Under the pieces are notes generated by a model. The model saw only the letters and a list, made by a program, of their open reading frames with translations. It was not told the DNA's origin and searched no databases. A program made the translations under genes and the position numbers. DNA of 64,000 nt, from assembly GCF_023195895.1 (NCBI RefSeq), contig NZ_JALPRK010000010.1, positions 1 through 64,000 of the forward strand. The letters are read 5' to 3'. The stretch is from Paenibacillus mellifer (GTDB lineage: Bacteria; Bacillota; Bacilli; Paenibacillales; Paenibacillaceae). Of the stretch, positions 18,727-27,313 are shown in pieces. How positions within the stretch are numbered: position 1 is the first letter of the stretch; every line of letters starts with the position of its first letter.

Positions 18727-18760
18727 AAAGAGCCTGCTGATCGCAGGCTCTTTGGTTTTC
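18727..18760 (+). terminator. Rho-independent terminator of sigK
   Basis: AAAGAGCCTGC (18727-18737) pairs perfectly with GCAGGCTCTTT (18743-18753), followed by GGTTTTC. Confidence 0.85.
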
Positions 18761-18773
18761 GCCCCATCCGGAT

Positions 18774-18838
18774 TGCCCGAAAGGGCAGATCGCGATGCAC
18801 CTTCGGACGATGTTGGCGTTATCAAATTCAAGTAAAAT
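18774..18838 (+). promoter_or_regulatory. YdfI-type regulator boxes and promoter of the chemoreceptor gene
   Basis: GCCCGAAAGGGC at 18775-18786 is followed by an inverted copy at 18797-18808 (GTCCGAAGGTGC on the minus strand). The next conserved bases are GGACGATG (18805-18812), and a -10-like TAAAAT begins 21 bases after it at 18833. The same boxes with the same spacing precede the glycosyltransferase gene at 22337. The 12-mer resembles the B. subtilis YdfI site as I recall it (GCCCRAAYGTAC repeats). Only 21 bases separate the sigK terminator from the first box, so an RNA leader reading is unlikely and a DNA operator fits. Confidence 0.6.
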
Positions 18839-18886
18839 TCATGGAACGATAATGGATATATTACCTATAATGGAAGAGGGATCTCA

Positions 18887-20218
18887 ATGAAAATATTGGA
18901 CAAGCTGAGACATTGGACGTTAGACTCGATCAAATTCAAGCTCATCCTTCCGGTCGTTCTACTCCAAATTTTTAGCACGAATATCGGCCAGCTGGTGAAC
19001 TTCGTTTTCGATAAAGGGCGGGAAGTGATATCTGACGCAGGGATGAACACTAATTATATGGATGGGAATATCGGATTTTTTGTTTCCTCCGGCCTGAGTA
19101 TATTGATATCCGCGTTTATTCTAATACTTCTTTATGACCGCATTATTTTGAGAAGACTTATTAACGTAGTGGCTTGTACGGAAAAGCTCGGCGATGGGGA
19201 TTTATCCGTTACTTTGAATTTTAAAGGCAATGATGACATCAGCCGGCTGGGTTCCTCATTGGATAAGAGCTCGTCCAATATCAGAAATTTGGTTATGGAA
19301 ATCGATACCTCATTTGAAAAGATGAACGCTACTAGCGGGTTGCTGCTAAATTCGACCAGAAGCTCGGCAGATAGCATTCAGAGCATCCATGCAACGGCAT
19401 CGTTCCTCGCGGAAGATGCGCTTTGTTTGATCCAAGATGCCCAAACCGCGAATCAATCCATTGCTGAAATCAATAACACAAGCGAAATCTTGATGCAGAA
19501 GGTGGAATCCTCTTTATCCGCCTCGGCAGCCATGAAAAAAAGAGCGGACCACATGGAAAAGGAAGGAATCGAATCTTTGGAACGATCGCAGATGACATAT
19601 ACGAATAAGCATATGAATTTGCTTAAAGCGATCGAAGCGGGGAAAGTCATAGATGAAATCAATACCATCGCTTATAGTGTCAGAGATATTTCCGCTCAAA
19701 CCAATCTGTTAGCCCTAAACGCATCGATTGAGGCGGCAAGAGCCGGGGAGAACGGGAAAGGCTTCGAGGTCGTTGCGGAAGAAGTGAGAAAACTGGCAAA
19801 CCAGTCTGCAGCCGCGATAGCAGATGTGGATCGCTTGGTTTCGCAAGTTAGAGATGCATTTGGATATCTTGCGGAGAGTTCCCAAGATATACTCAATTAT
19901 ATCAACCGGGATGTACAGGCCGATTACGAGTTGTTGATTGAAACCGGACGACAATACCAACAGGATGCTCAGCTCGTGAACGAAATGTCGGAAGAAATCA
20001 ATGCGGCAACGGCGGCCATGAGCGGCTCCGTCCTGCAAATTAGCTCCGTGATCGATAAGGTTGCCCAACGTTCTGCGAAAACCTCAGATTATACCAATCT
20101 GATCAAAGATCGTTTGGGAGAGATTAACAAGGTTATTCAGGATGCTTCTCGCTTCACGGAAGATCAAACCGTTATGTCCAATCAATTAAACGGCTCGATT
20201 CGAAAATTCATGTTGTAG
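18887..20218 (+). CDS. Methyl-accepting chemotaxis protein with minimal outside sensor
   Basis: A 443-residue chemoreceptor. Two membrane segments lie near residues 17-38 and 65-87 with only about 26 residues between them, so there is almost no extracytoplasmic ligand domain. A HAMP region ([23 protein letters not shown]) follows. A long coiled coil ends in the signalling hairpin: [40 protein letters not shown]. It may sense membrane state or a partner protein. It sits directly before the kinase-regulator pair, and its promoter carries the same boxes as the glycosyltransferase-MMPL operon, so it looks like a member of that regulon. Confidence 0.88.
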   Translation: MKILDKLRHWTLDSIKFKLILPVVLLQIFSTNIGQLVNFVFDKGREVISDAGMNTNYMDGNIGFFVSSGLSILISAFILILLYDRIILRRLINVVACTEKLGDGDLSVTLNFKGNDDISRLGSSLDKSSSNIRNLVMEIDTSFEKMNATSGLLLNSTRSSADSIQSIHATASFLAEDALCLIQDAQTANQSIAEINNTSEILMQKVESSLSASAAMKKRADHMEKEGIESLERSQMTYTNKHMNLLKAIEAGKVIDEINTIAYSVRDISAQTNLLALNASIEAARAGENGKGFEVVAEEVRKLANQSAAAIADVDRLVSQVRDAFGYLAESSQDILNYINRDVQADYELLIETGRQYQQDAQLVNEMSEEINAATAAMSGSVLQISSVIDKVAQRSAKTSDYTNLIKDRLGEINKVIQDASRFTEDQTVMSNQLNGSIRKFML

Positions 20219-20289
20219 GATCGGGTTCGTACTCTCCAAGGCAATTGGGATGTTCTATAATGGAATCAAAGGATAGGGAGGCTGGTGCA

Positions 20290-21486
20290 TTGAATGACAA
20301 AAAGACCGGACTCGAGATGATCAACGGGATGTTTGCTTCCAGGCTCCCGATTCTGATTTGGGTTTCTTTTGTTTATGTGGGAACCGTGGTGCTTCAGTTT
20401 CTAAGGGAGCCGCAGATCTTGCCGAGCATCGTGTTTACCGGATTATTCACGATCCACGTACTTCTTCATTGGAATTCATACCGGGTGACACAAAAGCAAT
20501 TTTGGATCTATTTCACGGTACAGGGGATTCTTGTCTTTTTGTGTGCGATTCTTATGCCGCAAGGATATCAGGCTGTGCTGCTCGGGCTGTTGCCTGTACT
20601 GATTGCGCAAAGTCTCGGCTTTTCCTTTCGTATCCACAGAGTGATTTACGTCTCCCTTATCAGCATCGTCATCTTCTTTGATTCGGCCTTGACCGTTCAT
20701 GATTTGGAGGAGATTTACGTCTTTCTTCCGATCTTCGTACTAATGCTGATTATTGTTGTGGCTTACGGCATTTTGTTTTTTCGGCAGGTCAATGAACGTC
20801 TGCGGATTCAGAACTTTTTGCATGATTTGCAGGAGGCGCACCGAAAGGTGGAAGAATTGACGTTATCCAATGAACGGCAGCGGATGGCCAGAGATTTGCA
20901 CGACACACTTGCACAAGGCGTCGCCGGGTTAATTATGCAGTTGGAAGCAATAGATGCCCATATGACGCAAGGCAATACGGAGGGGGCGCATACCATTCTC
21001 AAGCGATCTATGCAGCAGGCGCGCAGGACATTGGCCGAAGCACGGCGGGCCATTGACGATTTGCGGCTGAAGTCGGCCCCCGACATGGACTTGAACGAGG
21101 CGCTTGAAGATGAAGTCCGGCATTTCGAGGAGGCGACGGGCATCCCCGTTGTCACCGATATCCGATTAATGACGAGGTTCTCCCAGTTGTATATGGAGCA
21201 CTGCCTGCACATCGTGAAAGAAGGGCTGACCAATATTGCCAGACATGCCGAAGCGAATAGAGTATGGTTAACCTTCCATGGCGATGCCAAGCAATTAAGG
21301 ATCGAAATCAGAGATAATGGCGTTGGTTTCAATACGAATAATATTGGGATGGATGCCGGACATTACGGACTTTTGGGAATCCAGGAACGGGCCAGACTGA
21401 TTGATGGAGAGATGAAGGTGCTTAGCGGCGGGGAAGGAACAACGATTTCCGTCACGATACAGCTTAGCGAAGGTGAAGATGAATGA
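20290..21486 (+). CDS. Sensor histidine kinase, NarL/YdfH type
   Basis: About 398 residues. Five or six membrane segments fill residues 10-165 with no large outside domain, a layout for intramembrane sensing. A HisKA_3 dimerisation domain follows with ERQRMARDLHDTLAQG, phospho-acceptor His204. The ATPase domain shows HIVKEGLTNIARHAEA, EIRDNGVGF and HYGLLGIQERARLI. The frame opens at 20245, but AGGGAGG at 20275-20281 points to the TTG at 20290. ATG 20260 lies before that site. It overlaps the regulator gene by four bases (ATGA). The order kinase, regulator, then an MMPL transporter matches ydfH-ydfI-ydfJ of B. subtilis. Confidence 0.87.
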   Translation: MNDKKTGLEMINGMFASRLPILIWVSFVYVGTVVLQFLREPQILPSIVFTGLFTIHVLLHWNSYRVTQKQFWIYFTVQGILVFLCAILMPQGYQAVLLGLLPVLIAQSLGFSFRIHRVIYVSLISIVIFFDSALTVHDLEEIYVFLPIFVLMLIIVVAYGILFFRQVNERLRIQNFLHDLQEAHRKVEELTLSNERQRMARDLHDTLAQGVAGLIMQLEAIDAHMTQGNTEGAHTILKRSMQQARRTLAEARRAIDDLRLKSAPDMDLNEALEDEVRHFEEATGIPVVTDIRLMTRFSQLYMEHCLHIVKEGLTNIARHAEANRVWLTFHGDAKQLRIEIRDNGVGFNTNNIGMDAGHYGLLGIQERARLIDGEMKVLSGGEGTTISVTIQLSEGEDE

Positions 21487-22133
21487 ATCCTTATAAAATC
21501 ATGATTGTGGACGATCATTTTGTTGTCCGCGAGGGACTCAAATTGATTCTGGAGACAAGCGATAAGTTTCAGGTTGTGGGCGAGGCCAAAAATGGTCAGG
21601 AAGCATTGGGTATGTTGGGTACAATAAACCCGGATGTCATTTTGATGGATTTAAATATGCCGGTCTTGGGTGGACTTGAAGCAATTCAGGCATTAAAGGA
21701 TAAAAACGATCCTACTCCTGTGATTATACTGACCACATACAACGAGGATGAGCTTATGATCGGAGGCCTGGCTCTCGGGGCGAAGGGGTATCTGCTAAAG
21801 GATACGAACCGGGAAAACCTATTCAGGAACATCGAATCGGCGGTCAGAGGAGAGACATTGCTATCGGCGGATATCCTCGAGAGAGTAATGGCGGCCAAGA
21901 TGCAGAAGCCTCCGGATTCATCTAAGACGGAGTCGACTTTGCTTAGCGATAAAGAAACCTATATTTTGCAAAGCGTCGCCAGAGGATTCAAAAGCAAAGA
22001 AATCGCTTTTGAGCTCGGTATCGCGGAGCGAACGGTGAAGGCCCATTTGACAAGCATCTACAACAAACTCGGCGTCGATTCACGTTCCCAAGCGGTAGCA
22101 ACCGCCTTGGAACGCGGAATATTGAAAATATAG
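21483..22133 (+). CDS. NarL/FixJ-type response regulator, YdfI-like
   Basis: A 216-residue regulator. The receiver has Asp10/Asp11 in MIVDDHFVVREG, phospho-acceptor Asp56 in VILMDLNMP, and Lys in YLLKDT. The LuxR-type helix-turn-helix is at about 150-210: SDKETYILQSVARGFKSKEI, AFELGIAERTVKAHLTSIYN. It is coupled to its kinase by an ATGA overlap. The likely targets are the repeated GCCCGAAAGGGC boxes before the chemoreceptor and the glycosyltransferase genes. A strong terminator separates it from the latter. Confidence 0.9.
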   Translation: MNPYKIMIVDDHFVVREGLKLILETSDKFQVVGEAKNGQEALGMLGTINPDVILMDLNMPVLGGLEAIQALKDKNDPTPVIILTTYNEDELMIGGLALGAKGYLLKDTNRENLFRNIESAVRGETLLSADILERVMAAKMQKPPDSSKTESTLLSDKETYILQSVARGFKSKEIAFELGIAERTVKAHLTSIYNKLGVDSRSQAVATALERGILKI

Positions 22134-22139
22134 ACTCAA

Positions 22140-22173
22140 AGCATGCGAAAGAAATCATTCGCATGCTTTTTTT
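22140..22173 (+). terminator. Rho-independent terminator after the response regulator
   Basis: AGCATGCGAA pairs with TTCGCATGCT across an 8-base loop, followed by a run of seven or more T. Confidence 0.9.
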
Positions 22174-22196
22174 ATGCCTGTTCTCTAGGGGATTTC

Positions 22197-22288
22197 TACC
22201 CGAAAGGGCAATGCGCAGGGGCTGCCCGAAAGGGCAAGGAACCGGAACCCTTTAGGACGATGCGGCCTATTCTTACCAACTGTAAGAT
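22197..22288 (+). promoter_or_regulatory. Triple YdfI-type boxes and promoter of the GT-MMPL operon
   Basis: Two direct boxes, ACCCGAAAGGGC (22198-22209) and GCCCGAAAGGGC (22224-22235), are 26 bases apart. An inverted copy lies at 22247-22258 (GTCCTAAAGGGT on the minus strand). GGACGATG (22255-22262) is followed 21 bases later by TAAGAT at 22283-22288, a -10 candidate. The distance from GGACGATG to the start codon is 75 bases, the same as at the chemoreceptor gene. Confidence 0.6.
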
Positions 22289-22336
22289 AGGGTCATGTTA
22301 GAAGTTTGATTCATCTGAACGAGGAGGTGACGATAG

Positions 22337-23059
22337 ATGGCTCGGCTTTCCGTGATTTCAGCAATCTATAACGAAGAGCGAAATGTTAGCGATCTTTACT
22401 TGGACATCATAGAGGCAATGAGGGATCGCATTGAAAACTATGAAATCGTGTTTGTGAATGATGGCAGCCGGGATGGCAGTTCGCGGCAACTAACCGAGAT
22501 CGCTCAATACGATCCGCGTGTTAAGGTCATTCATTTGGATCGGAATTATGGTCTGGCGGCAGCCATTTGGGCGGGGATCCGACACTCCGACGGGGATCTT
22601 ATTGCGCTAATGGATGCCGGTCTCCAGACGGATCCTCGTGATATTTTCAGGTTGATGCCTTTCATTGAAAGATTGGATTGTGTCAATGGGAGATGGAACG
22701 ACATTCAGGAGTCATGGATCCAAAGATTATCTTACCGAGCCGGAAACGAAATTCGCAGACGGATCGCCCGGGGGAAGCTTCAGGATTCGGCTTGTCCCCT
22801 GAAGCTTTTCAGAAGGGAGGTAGCGGATAACTTGGTTTTTTTCAAAGGAATGCACCGCTTTATATCGACAATGGCGCAGATGAACGGTTTTTCAGTCATT
22901 GAGGTGTCGGTCAGATACCGAAAACGAAGAAACGGAGGATCAAGACCCCATGTTCTGAAAAATATTTTTGCCGGATGCTCGGATGCTATCGTGGTTCGCT
23001 GCCTAAGCAAGAGAGTGGTCCGTTACAAAGTCAGGAAGGTGCAACAGTTTTCGAACTGA
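22337..23059 (+). CDS. Family 2 glycosyltransferase (dolichol-phosphate-mannose-synthase-like)
   Basis: A 240-residue GT-A fold enzyme: LSVISAIYNEERNVSDLY, YEIVFVNDGSRDGSSRQL, VIHLDRNYGLAAAIWAGI and LIALMDAGLQTDP. The last motif is usually MDADLQ-P, so the second Asp of the DxD-like triad is Gly here. The C-terminal membrane helices found in many undecaprenyl-phosphate glycosyltransferases of this class are missing; the protein ends in a basic tail (RKRRNGGSRP, KRVVRYKVRK) that could bind the membrane surface. The ribosome-binding site is GAGGAGGTGA. It is followed by the MMPL gene 43 bases on, so the two may act on the same lipid-linked or surface-glycan product. Substrate unknown. Confidence 0.82.
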   Translation: MARLSVISAIYNEERNVSDLYLDIIEAMRDRIENYEIVFVNDGSRDGSSRQLTEIAQYDPRVKVIHLDRNYGLAAAIWAGIRHSDGDLIALMDAGLQTDPRDIFRLMPFIERLDCVNGRWNDIQESWIQRLSYRAGNEIRRRIARGKLQDSACPLKLFRREVADNLVFFKGMHRFISTMAQMNGFSVIEVSVRYRKRRNGGSRPHVLKNIFAGCSDAIVVRCLSKRVVRYKVRKVQQFSN

Positions 23060-23102
23060 GGATCGACAGTATTATTCGGATAAAACGAGAGGAGAGGGCA
23101 TT

Positions 23103-25322
23103 GTGTCTAAGTGGTTGTATAAGCTCGGAAGTTGGACGGGTTCAAATAGTAAACAGGTGATTTTGGCATTTATATTGCTCATGGCCCTTTTGGGCGCATT
23201 GATCTTGAGTATGGGTACCGCGTTTCAAGAGGATGTATCTATACCGGGTACTGAATCGGAAAAGGCCATGACCATGTTGCAGGAACAATTTACGGGCGGC
23301 GAACAAAAAGGGCAAGTTAACATTGTTTTTAAAGCTCCCGCAAATGAAACTTTGGATTCGGCAAAAAATAAAGCGGCGATTAGCGACCTGCTTGCAAAGA
23401 TTCAGGAAGATCAGGCAGTCATTTCCGTCGCAACGCCGTATGAGCTTGGGAATATCAACCCGGATAAACAAATCGGGTATGCTGTCGTTACTTATACTTC
23501 TTCCGCGGATCAGGTGTCTCAAGCGTCCAAAGACAGGGTGGAAGACAACTTGAAGTTGACGCAGGATCAAGGAATTGAGACAGGTTTAGGCGGGACGGTA
23601 AAATTCGAACAAACCAAAGCGGGCGGAGGACCTGGCGAAGCTTTAGGGGTAGCCATAGCTTATGTTATCTTGGCGTTTACTTTTGCCTCCTTGCTTGTGG
23701 CGGGCATGCCCATACTCATAGCTCTAATCGGCGTTGGTACCGGCGTATTGTGCATCCTGCTGGGGACAAACTACTTCGATATTTCATCGATATCCCTAAC
23801 TTTGGCGGGAATGCTGGGGATCGCCGTGGGGATTGACTATTCCTTGTTTATTTTCTCCAGATTCAAACAACAACTGAAAAAAGGATATTCCGTTCAAGAG
23901 TCGATCGCCATCGCCAACGGTACGGCCGGCAATGCGGTCGTATTTGCTGGAATCACTGTAATTATAGCGCTGTTAGGTCTGATCGTTGTGGATATCCCGT
24001 TCATGACCACGATGGGGATCGCGACGGCTGTCGTCGTGTTGCTTTCGATTATTGTAGCCATTACGGTGGTGCCGGCGATCTTGGGAATTATGGGGCATCG
24101 AATTCAACCGAAAAAAAGCAATCGATTGATCTTGATGTTGACGCGTGCCAACAAGAAAAAAGAAACGCCTACCAATGCATGGAGCAGATTTGTGACGAAA
24201 AATCCATTTATCGTCGCATTCGTCGGTATTGCTGTATTAGTCGTCATGACCATCCCGTTCTTCCATTTGAATCTCGGACTCCCTGACGACGGGAATAAGC
24301 AGTATGAAACGGCAGAGAGACAAGGGTACGATTTGTTGTCGAAAGCGTATGGGGCCGGATTCCATTCCACCTTAGTCGTGATTGCCGATCCTGCTAATCA
24401 GGAGGCTGCTGATCCGGACCGGTTGAAAGCCCTATCGGAACAAATTAATGGATTGGATCACGTAAAAAGCGCCACGCCTGCCATGCCTAACCAGAGCGGC
24501 GATATGTTCTTAATGAGTGTGACGCCGGAGGATGGGCCAAACGCTCCGGAAACCAAAGATCTCGTTAAAGAGATCAGGGATCTTTCCGATAAGGGGAACA
24601 TGGAGTTATTGGTTACAGGGGCTACGGCAATTAATATAGATATCACCGAACAAATCATGAGCGCTTTGCCGACGTTTGCCATACTTATTGTTGCTTTTGC
24701 TTTTATATTAATGATGGTCGTTTTCAGATCCTTGCTTGTACCGTTAAAAGCGGTTCTTGGTTTTGTTCTTTCCATTGGCGCAACTTTGGGATTTACGGTA
24801 TTCATTGTGCAGGATGGCAATTTCCTTGATCTGTTCGGCTTCCCCGGGGAGAGCGCGATCTTGTTCCTCTTGCCGGTACTATGCATCGGAATCCTGTTTG
24901 GTCTATCCATGGATTACGAAGTCTTCCTCGTGAGCAGAATGCGCGAAGAATTTGCGCATACCGGCGACGCGAAGAAAGCGATTCATGCAGGTTTAAAGGA
25001 AAATGGAGCTGTCGTAACGGCGGCCGGCCTCATCATGATCTCGGTATTTTCAGGCTTTATCTTCTCCCATGATCCTACGATCAAGCAAATGGGATTGGCT
25101 TTGGCAGTGGGTGTTTTGTTTGATGCCTTTGTCGTGAGATTGGCGATTGTGCCCGCCGTGATGACCTTACTGGGCAAATCCGCTTGGTATTTCCCTAAAT
25201 GGTTGGACAAAATACTCCCTAATTTCGATATCGAAGGCGAGTCGATCATGAAAGAGTATTCCGAAAAGGGTAAAGAGCCAAAGTCCTATGCCGGGCAAGT
25301 CCAGGTGAATAAATGGCAATAG
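23103..25322 (+). CDS. MMPL/RND-type membrane transporter, YdfJ-like
   Basis: A 739-residue protein with two repeated halves, each with one membrane helix, an outside domain and five more helices (about twelve in total). Visible features are the N-terminal QVILAFILLMALLGALILSM, then MLGIAVGIDYSLFIFSRFKQ in the first half and GILFGLSMDYEVFLVSRMRE in the second. The GxxxxYD/xxY pattern is the proton-relay helix of MMPL proteins. B. subtilis YdfJ, controlled by YdfHI, is the closest functional parallel. It may export a lipid, a lipid-linked sugar or a toxic compound. The start is a GTG after GAGGAGAG. Its downstream terminator closes the unit. Confidence 0.88.
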   Translation: MSKWLYKLGSWTGSNSKQVILAFILLMALLGALILSMGTAFQEDVSIPGTESEKAMTMLQEQFTGGEQKGQVNIVFKAPANETLDSAKNKAAISDLLAKIQEDQAVISVATPYELGNINPDKQIGYAVVTYTSSADQVSQASKDRVEDNLKLTQDQGIETGLGGTVKFEQTKAGGGPGEALGVAIAYVILAFTFASLLVAGMPILIALIGVGTGVLCILLGTNYFDISSISLTLAGMLGIAVGIDYSLFIFSRFKQQLKKGYSVQESIAIANGTAGNAVVFAGITVIIALLGLIVVDIPFMTTMGIATAVVVLLSIIVAITVVPAILGIMGHRIQPKKSNRLILMLTRANKKKETPTNAWSRFVTKNPFIVAFVGIAVLVVMTIPFFHLNLGLPDDGNKQYETAERQGYDLLSKAYGAGFHSTLVVIADPANQEAADPDRLKALSEQINGLDHVKSATPAMPNQSGDMFLMSVTPEDGPNAPETKDLVKEIRDLSDKGNMELLVTGATAINIDITEQIMSALPTFAILIVAFAFILMMVVFRSLLVPLKAVLGFVLSIGATLGFTVFIVQDGNFLDLFGFPGESAILFLLPVLCIGILFGLSMDYEVFLVSRMREEFAHTGDAKKAIHAGLKENGAVVTAAGLIMISVFSGFIFSHDPTIKQMGLALAVGVLFDAFVVRLAIVPAVMTLLGKSAWYFPKWLDKILPNFDIEGESIMKEYSEKGKEPKSYAGQVQVNKWQ

Positions 25323-25395
25323 GTAGTGAAAAGCGTTAAGTGGAGGGTCAGATTGCCCAGAGGGAATGGCTCCTCAGAAGCTTCAATAGATGCCT

Positions 25396-25432
25396 AAGCA
25401 GGACTGAGCATGGCTCGGTCCTGCTTATTTTA
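25396..25432 (+). terminator. Rho-independent terminator after the MMPL gene
   Basis: AAGCAGGAC-TGAGC pairs with GCTCG-GTCCTGCTT around a 3-base loop (25396-25426), followed by ATTTTAG. Confidence 0.85.
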
Positions 25433-25538
25433 GTTATAAACTGATTGCCTAATAACGATCATCATCCTAACACAGTCAAGGGATTGAAATTATGATACAA
25501 TGGCGTCGTTGATGGTGAGCAGCAGGAGTAAATATTAA

Positions 25539-26180
25539 ATGATTAGGACGGACCCTATGAAGAGATTATTTCTTAAATTAGATGCAAAGAGACTGATCAT
25601 CATGGTTTTTGGTAACGTATTTTTGGGGATGGGGATTAGTATATTTAAGCTGTCCGGCATGGGCAATGATCCCTTCAGCGGCATGGTGATGGCATTAGCC
25701 GAGTCTATCGGTATCGCCTATGCTCATTTTCTAATCCTGCTAAACCTCATTTTGTTTGTCATCGAATGGATCCTGGGTCGGAAATATATCGGAACCGGGA
25801 CTTTCGTAAATGCGATTCTTCTGGGCTACATCGTTACTTTCTTTCATAATACCTCGCTTCACCTGTTCGGCGAACCTCAGCTTTTTTGGCAGCGGGTGGT
25901 CGTAGTGGCGATTGGTGTGGTCGTATGCAGTTTTGGGGTATCCCTGTATCAGACCTCGAATGTGGGAATAGCTCCGTATGATAGTCTGTCCCTGATTATG
26001 AAAAATCACTTCCCGAAAATCTCTTATTTTTGGCATCGGATGTTTACAGATGCGCTATGTGCATTGATTTGCTTCCTGGCAGGAGGCGTGATCGGTTTGG
26101 GAACGCTCGTGTCCGCACTGGGTTTAGGACCCATCATCCATTTCTTTGATGTGAAATTTACGAAGAAGCTTCTGGCTTAA
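25539..26180 (+). CDS. YczE/YyaS-type integral membrane protein
   Basis: A 213-residue protein with about five membrane helices. Family signatures are FGNVFLGMGISIFKLSGMGNDPFSGM, its weaker echo SFGVSLYQTSNVGIAPYDSL in the second half, and VIGLGTLVSALGLGPIIHFF. In B. subtilis YczE is needed for surfactin/bacillomycin-type lipopeptide production, but the biochemical role is unknown. The start could also be the ATG at 25557; CAGGAG lies 10 bases before 25539. It is a single-gene unit between terminators. The 160 bases after it hold nothing recognisable. Confidence 0.75.
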   Translation: MIRTDPMKRLFLKLDAKRLIIMVFGNVFLGMGISIFKLSGMGNDPFSGMVMALAESIGIAYAHFLILLNLILFVIEWILGRKYIGTGTFVNAILLGYIVTFFHNTSLHLFGEPQLFWQRVVVVAIGVVVCSFGVSLYQTSNVGIAPYDSLSLIMKNHFPKISYFWHRMFTDALCALICFLAGGVIGLGTLVSALGLGPIIHFFDVKFTKKLLA

Positions 26181-26343
26181 ATCTTTCCTCACTGCACAGC
26201 GCCCCCATTCGGCTTCTTCTAGCCATGGGAACGGGCGATACGAACCGCAAAGCGAAGCTTCTTCACCGAAGCTACCAATATGGGAATCTAAGCTTAAGCT
26301 GATGGCAATTCAATTAAAGATGTGATGATAGCGAGAGGTATCC

Positions 26344-26381
26344 AAAACACCCGCCGACTTTTTGAGTCGGCGGGTGTTTTT
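26344..26381 (+). terminator. Strong terminator upstream of the ABC exporter operon
   Basis: AAAACACCCGCCGACT (26344-26359) pairs perfectly with AGTCGGCGGGTGTTTT (26365-26380) across a 5-base loop. The symmetric stem could work in both directions. Confidence 0.85.
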
Positions 26382-26385
26382 AGGA

Positions 26386-26438
26386 TTGACGTTCCCTACA
26401 ATCAATGATATATTGTGCATACACGATATACACAATAT
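26386..26438 (+). promoter_or_regulatory. Promoter with overlapping YtrA-type GntR operator
   Basis: TTGACG (26386-26391), a 17-base spacer and TATATT (26409-26414) form a near-consensus promoter. Overlapping the -10 is a long palindrome: TATTGTGCATA (26411-26421), centre CACGA, then TATACACAATA (26427-26437), with one mismatched pair in 11. GntR regulators of the YtrA class bind such sites and repress their own ABC operon. The matching regulator is the last gene of this operon (27959). Confidence 0.75.
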
Positions 26439-26455
26439 TAATGAGGAGGTACTCC

Positions 26456-27313
26456 ATGCAGGCATTAGATATTCGCAACGTAAACAAGAAATTCCCGAGC
26501 TTTGAGCTGAAGGACGTTTCGTTCCAACTGGAGAAGGGATATATCATGGGCTTTATCGGGGTCAATGGTGCGGGGAAAACCACCACCATTAAATCGATTC
26601 TGAATATGACTCATATCGACAGCGGTGAGATTCATATTCTGGGCAAAAGCATGGCTGAACATGAGCTTGAATTGAAGCAGGAGATAGGGTTTGCTTTCGG
26701 GAGCATCGATTTTTATACGCGCAGTAAAATCAAGACGTTGACCGATACCATTAAGAAGTTCTATCAGAATTGGGACGATCAGATCTATTCCAACTACATG
26801 CGGAGATTCAAATTGGATGAAAATAAAAAAATCGCCGACCTGTCGACGGGCATGAAGGTTAAATACAGCCTTGCCCTTGCTTTATCCCACGGAGCGAAGC
26901 TGCTGATTCTCGACGAGCCGACCAGCGGGCTTGATCCGGCTTCAAGGGATGATCTGCTGGATCTTTTTCAGGAACTGATCGCAGAAGGAGAAGTCAGCAT
27001 TCTATTCTCCACCCATATTACCTCCGACTTGGAGAAGTGTGCGGATTTCATTACTTTTATCGCGAATGGGCAAATTGTTCTTAGCGGTGAGAAGGAAGAA
27101 TTCAAAGAAGCTTATCTCCTGGTGAACGGTTCTAAGAGCCAACTGGAGCAAGTCAAGGACCAGATGATTTCCTATAAAACGAATTCGTTTGGTTTTACGG
27201 GCTTAATCCAGGCAAATGACTTCGATCCGTCTTCGGGTATCAAAGCCGCCACCCCAAGCCTAGAAGATATTTTGATTTACTATACGAAAAAGGGGGAGAA
27301 CATCCATGGTTAA
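26456..27313 (+). CDS. ABC transporter ATP-binding protein (YtrB-like)
   Basis: A 285-residue ATPase. Walker A is GVNGAGKTTTIKS near residue 36. The signature is LSTGM, a variant of LSGGQ common in EcsA/YtrB-type exporters. Walker B is KLLILDEPTSGLDPASRDD, and the H-loop is FSTHITSDLEKCADF. A C-terminal extension of about 70 residues follows. The frame opens at 26405, but GAGGAGGT sits 6 bases before the ATG at 26456, and 26405 would lie inside the operator. It overlaps the permease gene by 8 bases. Operons of this type with a YtrA repressor respond to cell-wall antibiotics in Bacillus, but the substrate here is not known. Confidence 0.9.
   Translation: MQALDIRNVNKKFPSFELKDVSFQLEKGYIMGFIGVNGAGKTTTIKSILNMTHIDSGEIHILGKSMAEHELELKQEIGFAFGSIDFYTRSKIKTLTDTIKKFYQNWDDQIYSNYMRRFKLDENKKIADLSTGMKVKYSLALALSHGAKLLILDEPTSGLDPASRDDLLDLFQELIAEGEVSILFSTHITSDLEKCADFITFIANGQIVLSGEKEEFKEAYLLVNGSKSQLEQVKDQMISYKTNSFGFTGLIQANDFDPSSGIKAATPSLEDILIYYTKKGENIHG

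Noticed and set aside
18774..18812. Riboswitch or structured RNA leader at the GCCCGAAAGGGC hairpin
   Set aside because: It starts about 21 bases after the sigK terminator, leaving no room for an upstream promoter, and a conserved -10 follows it. A DNA operator fits better.
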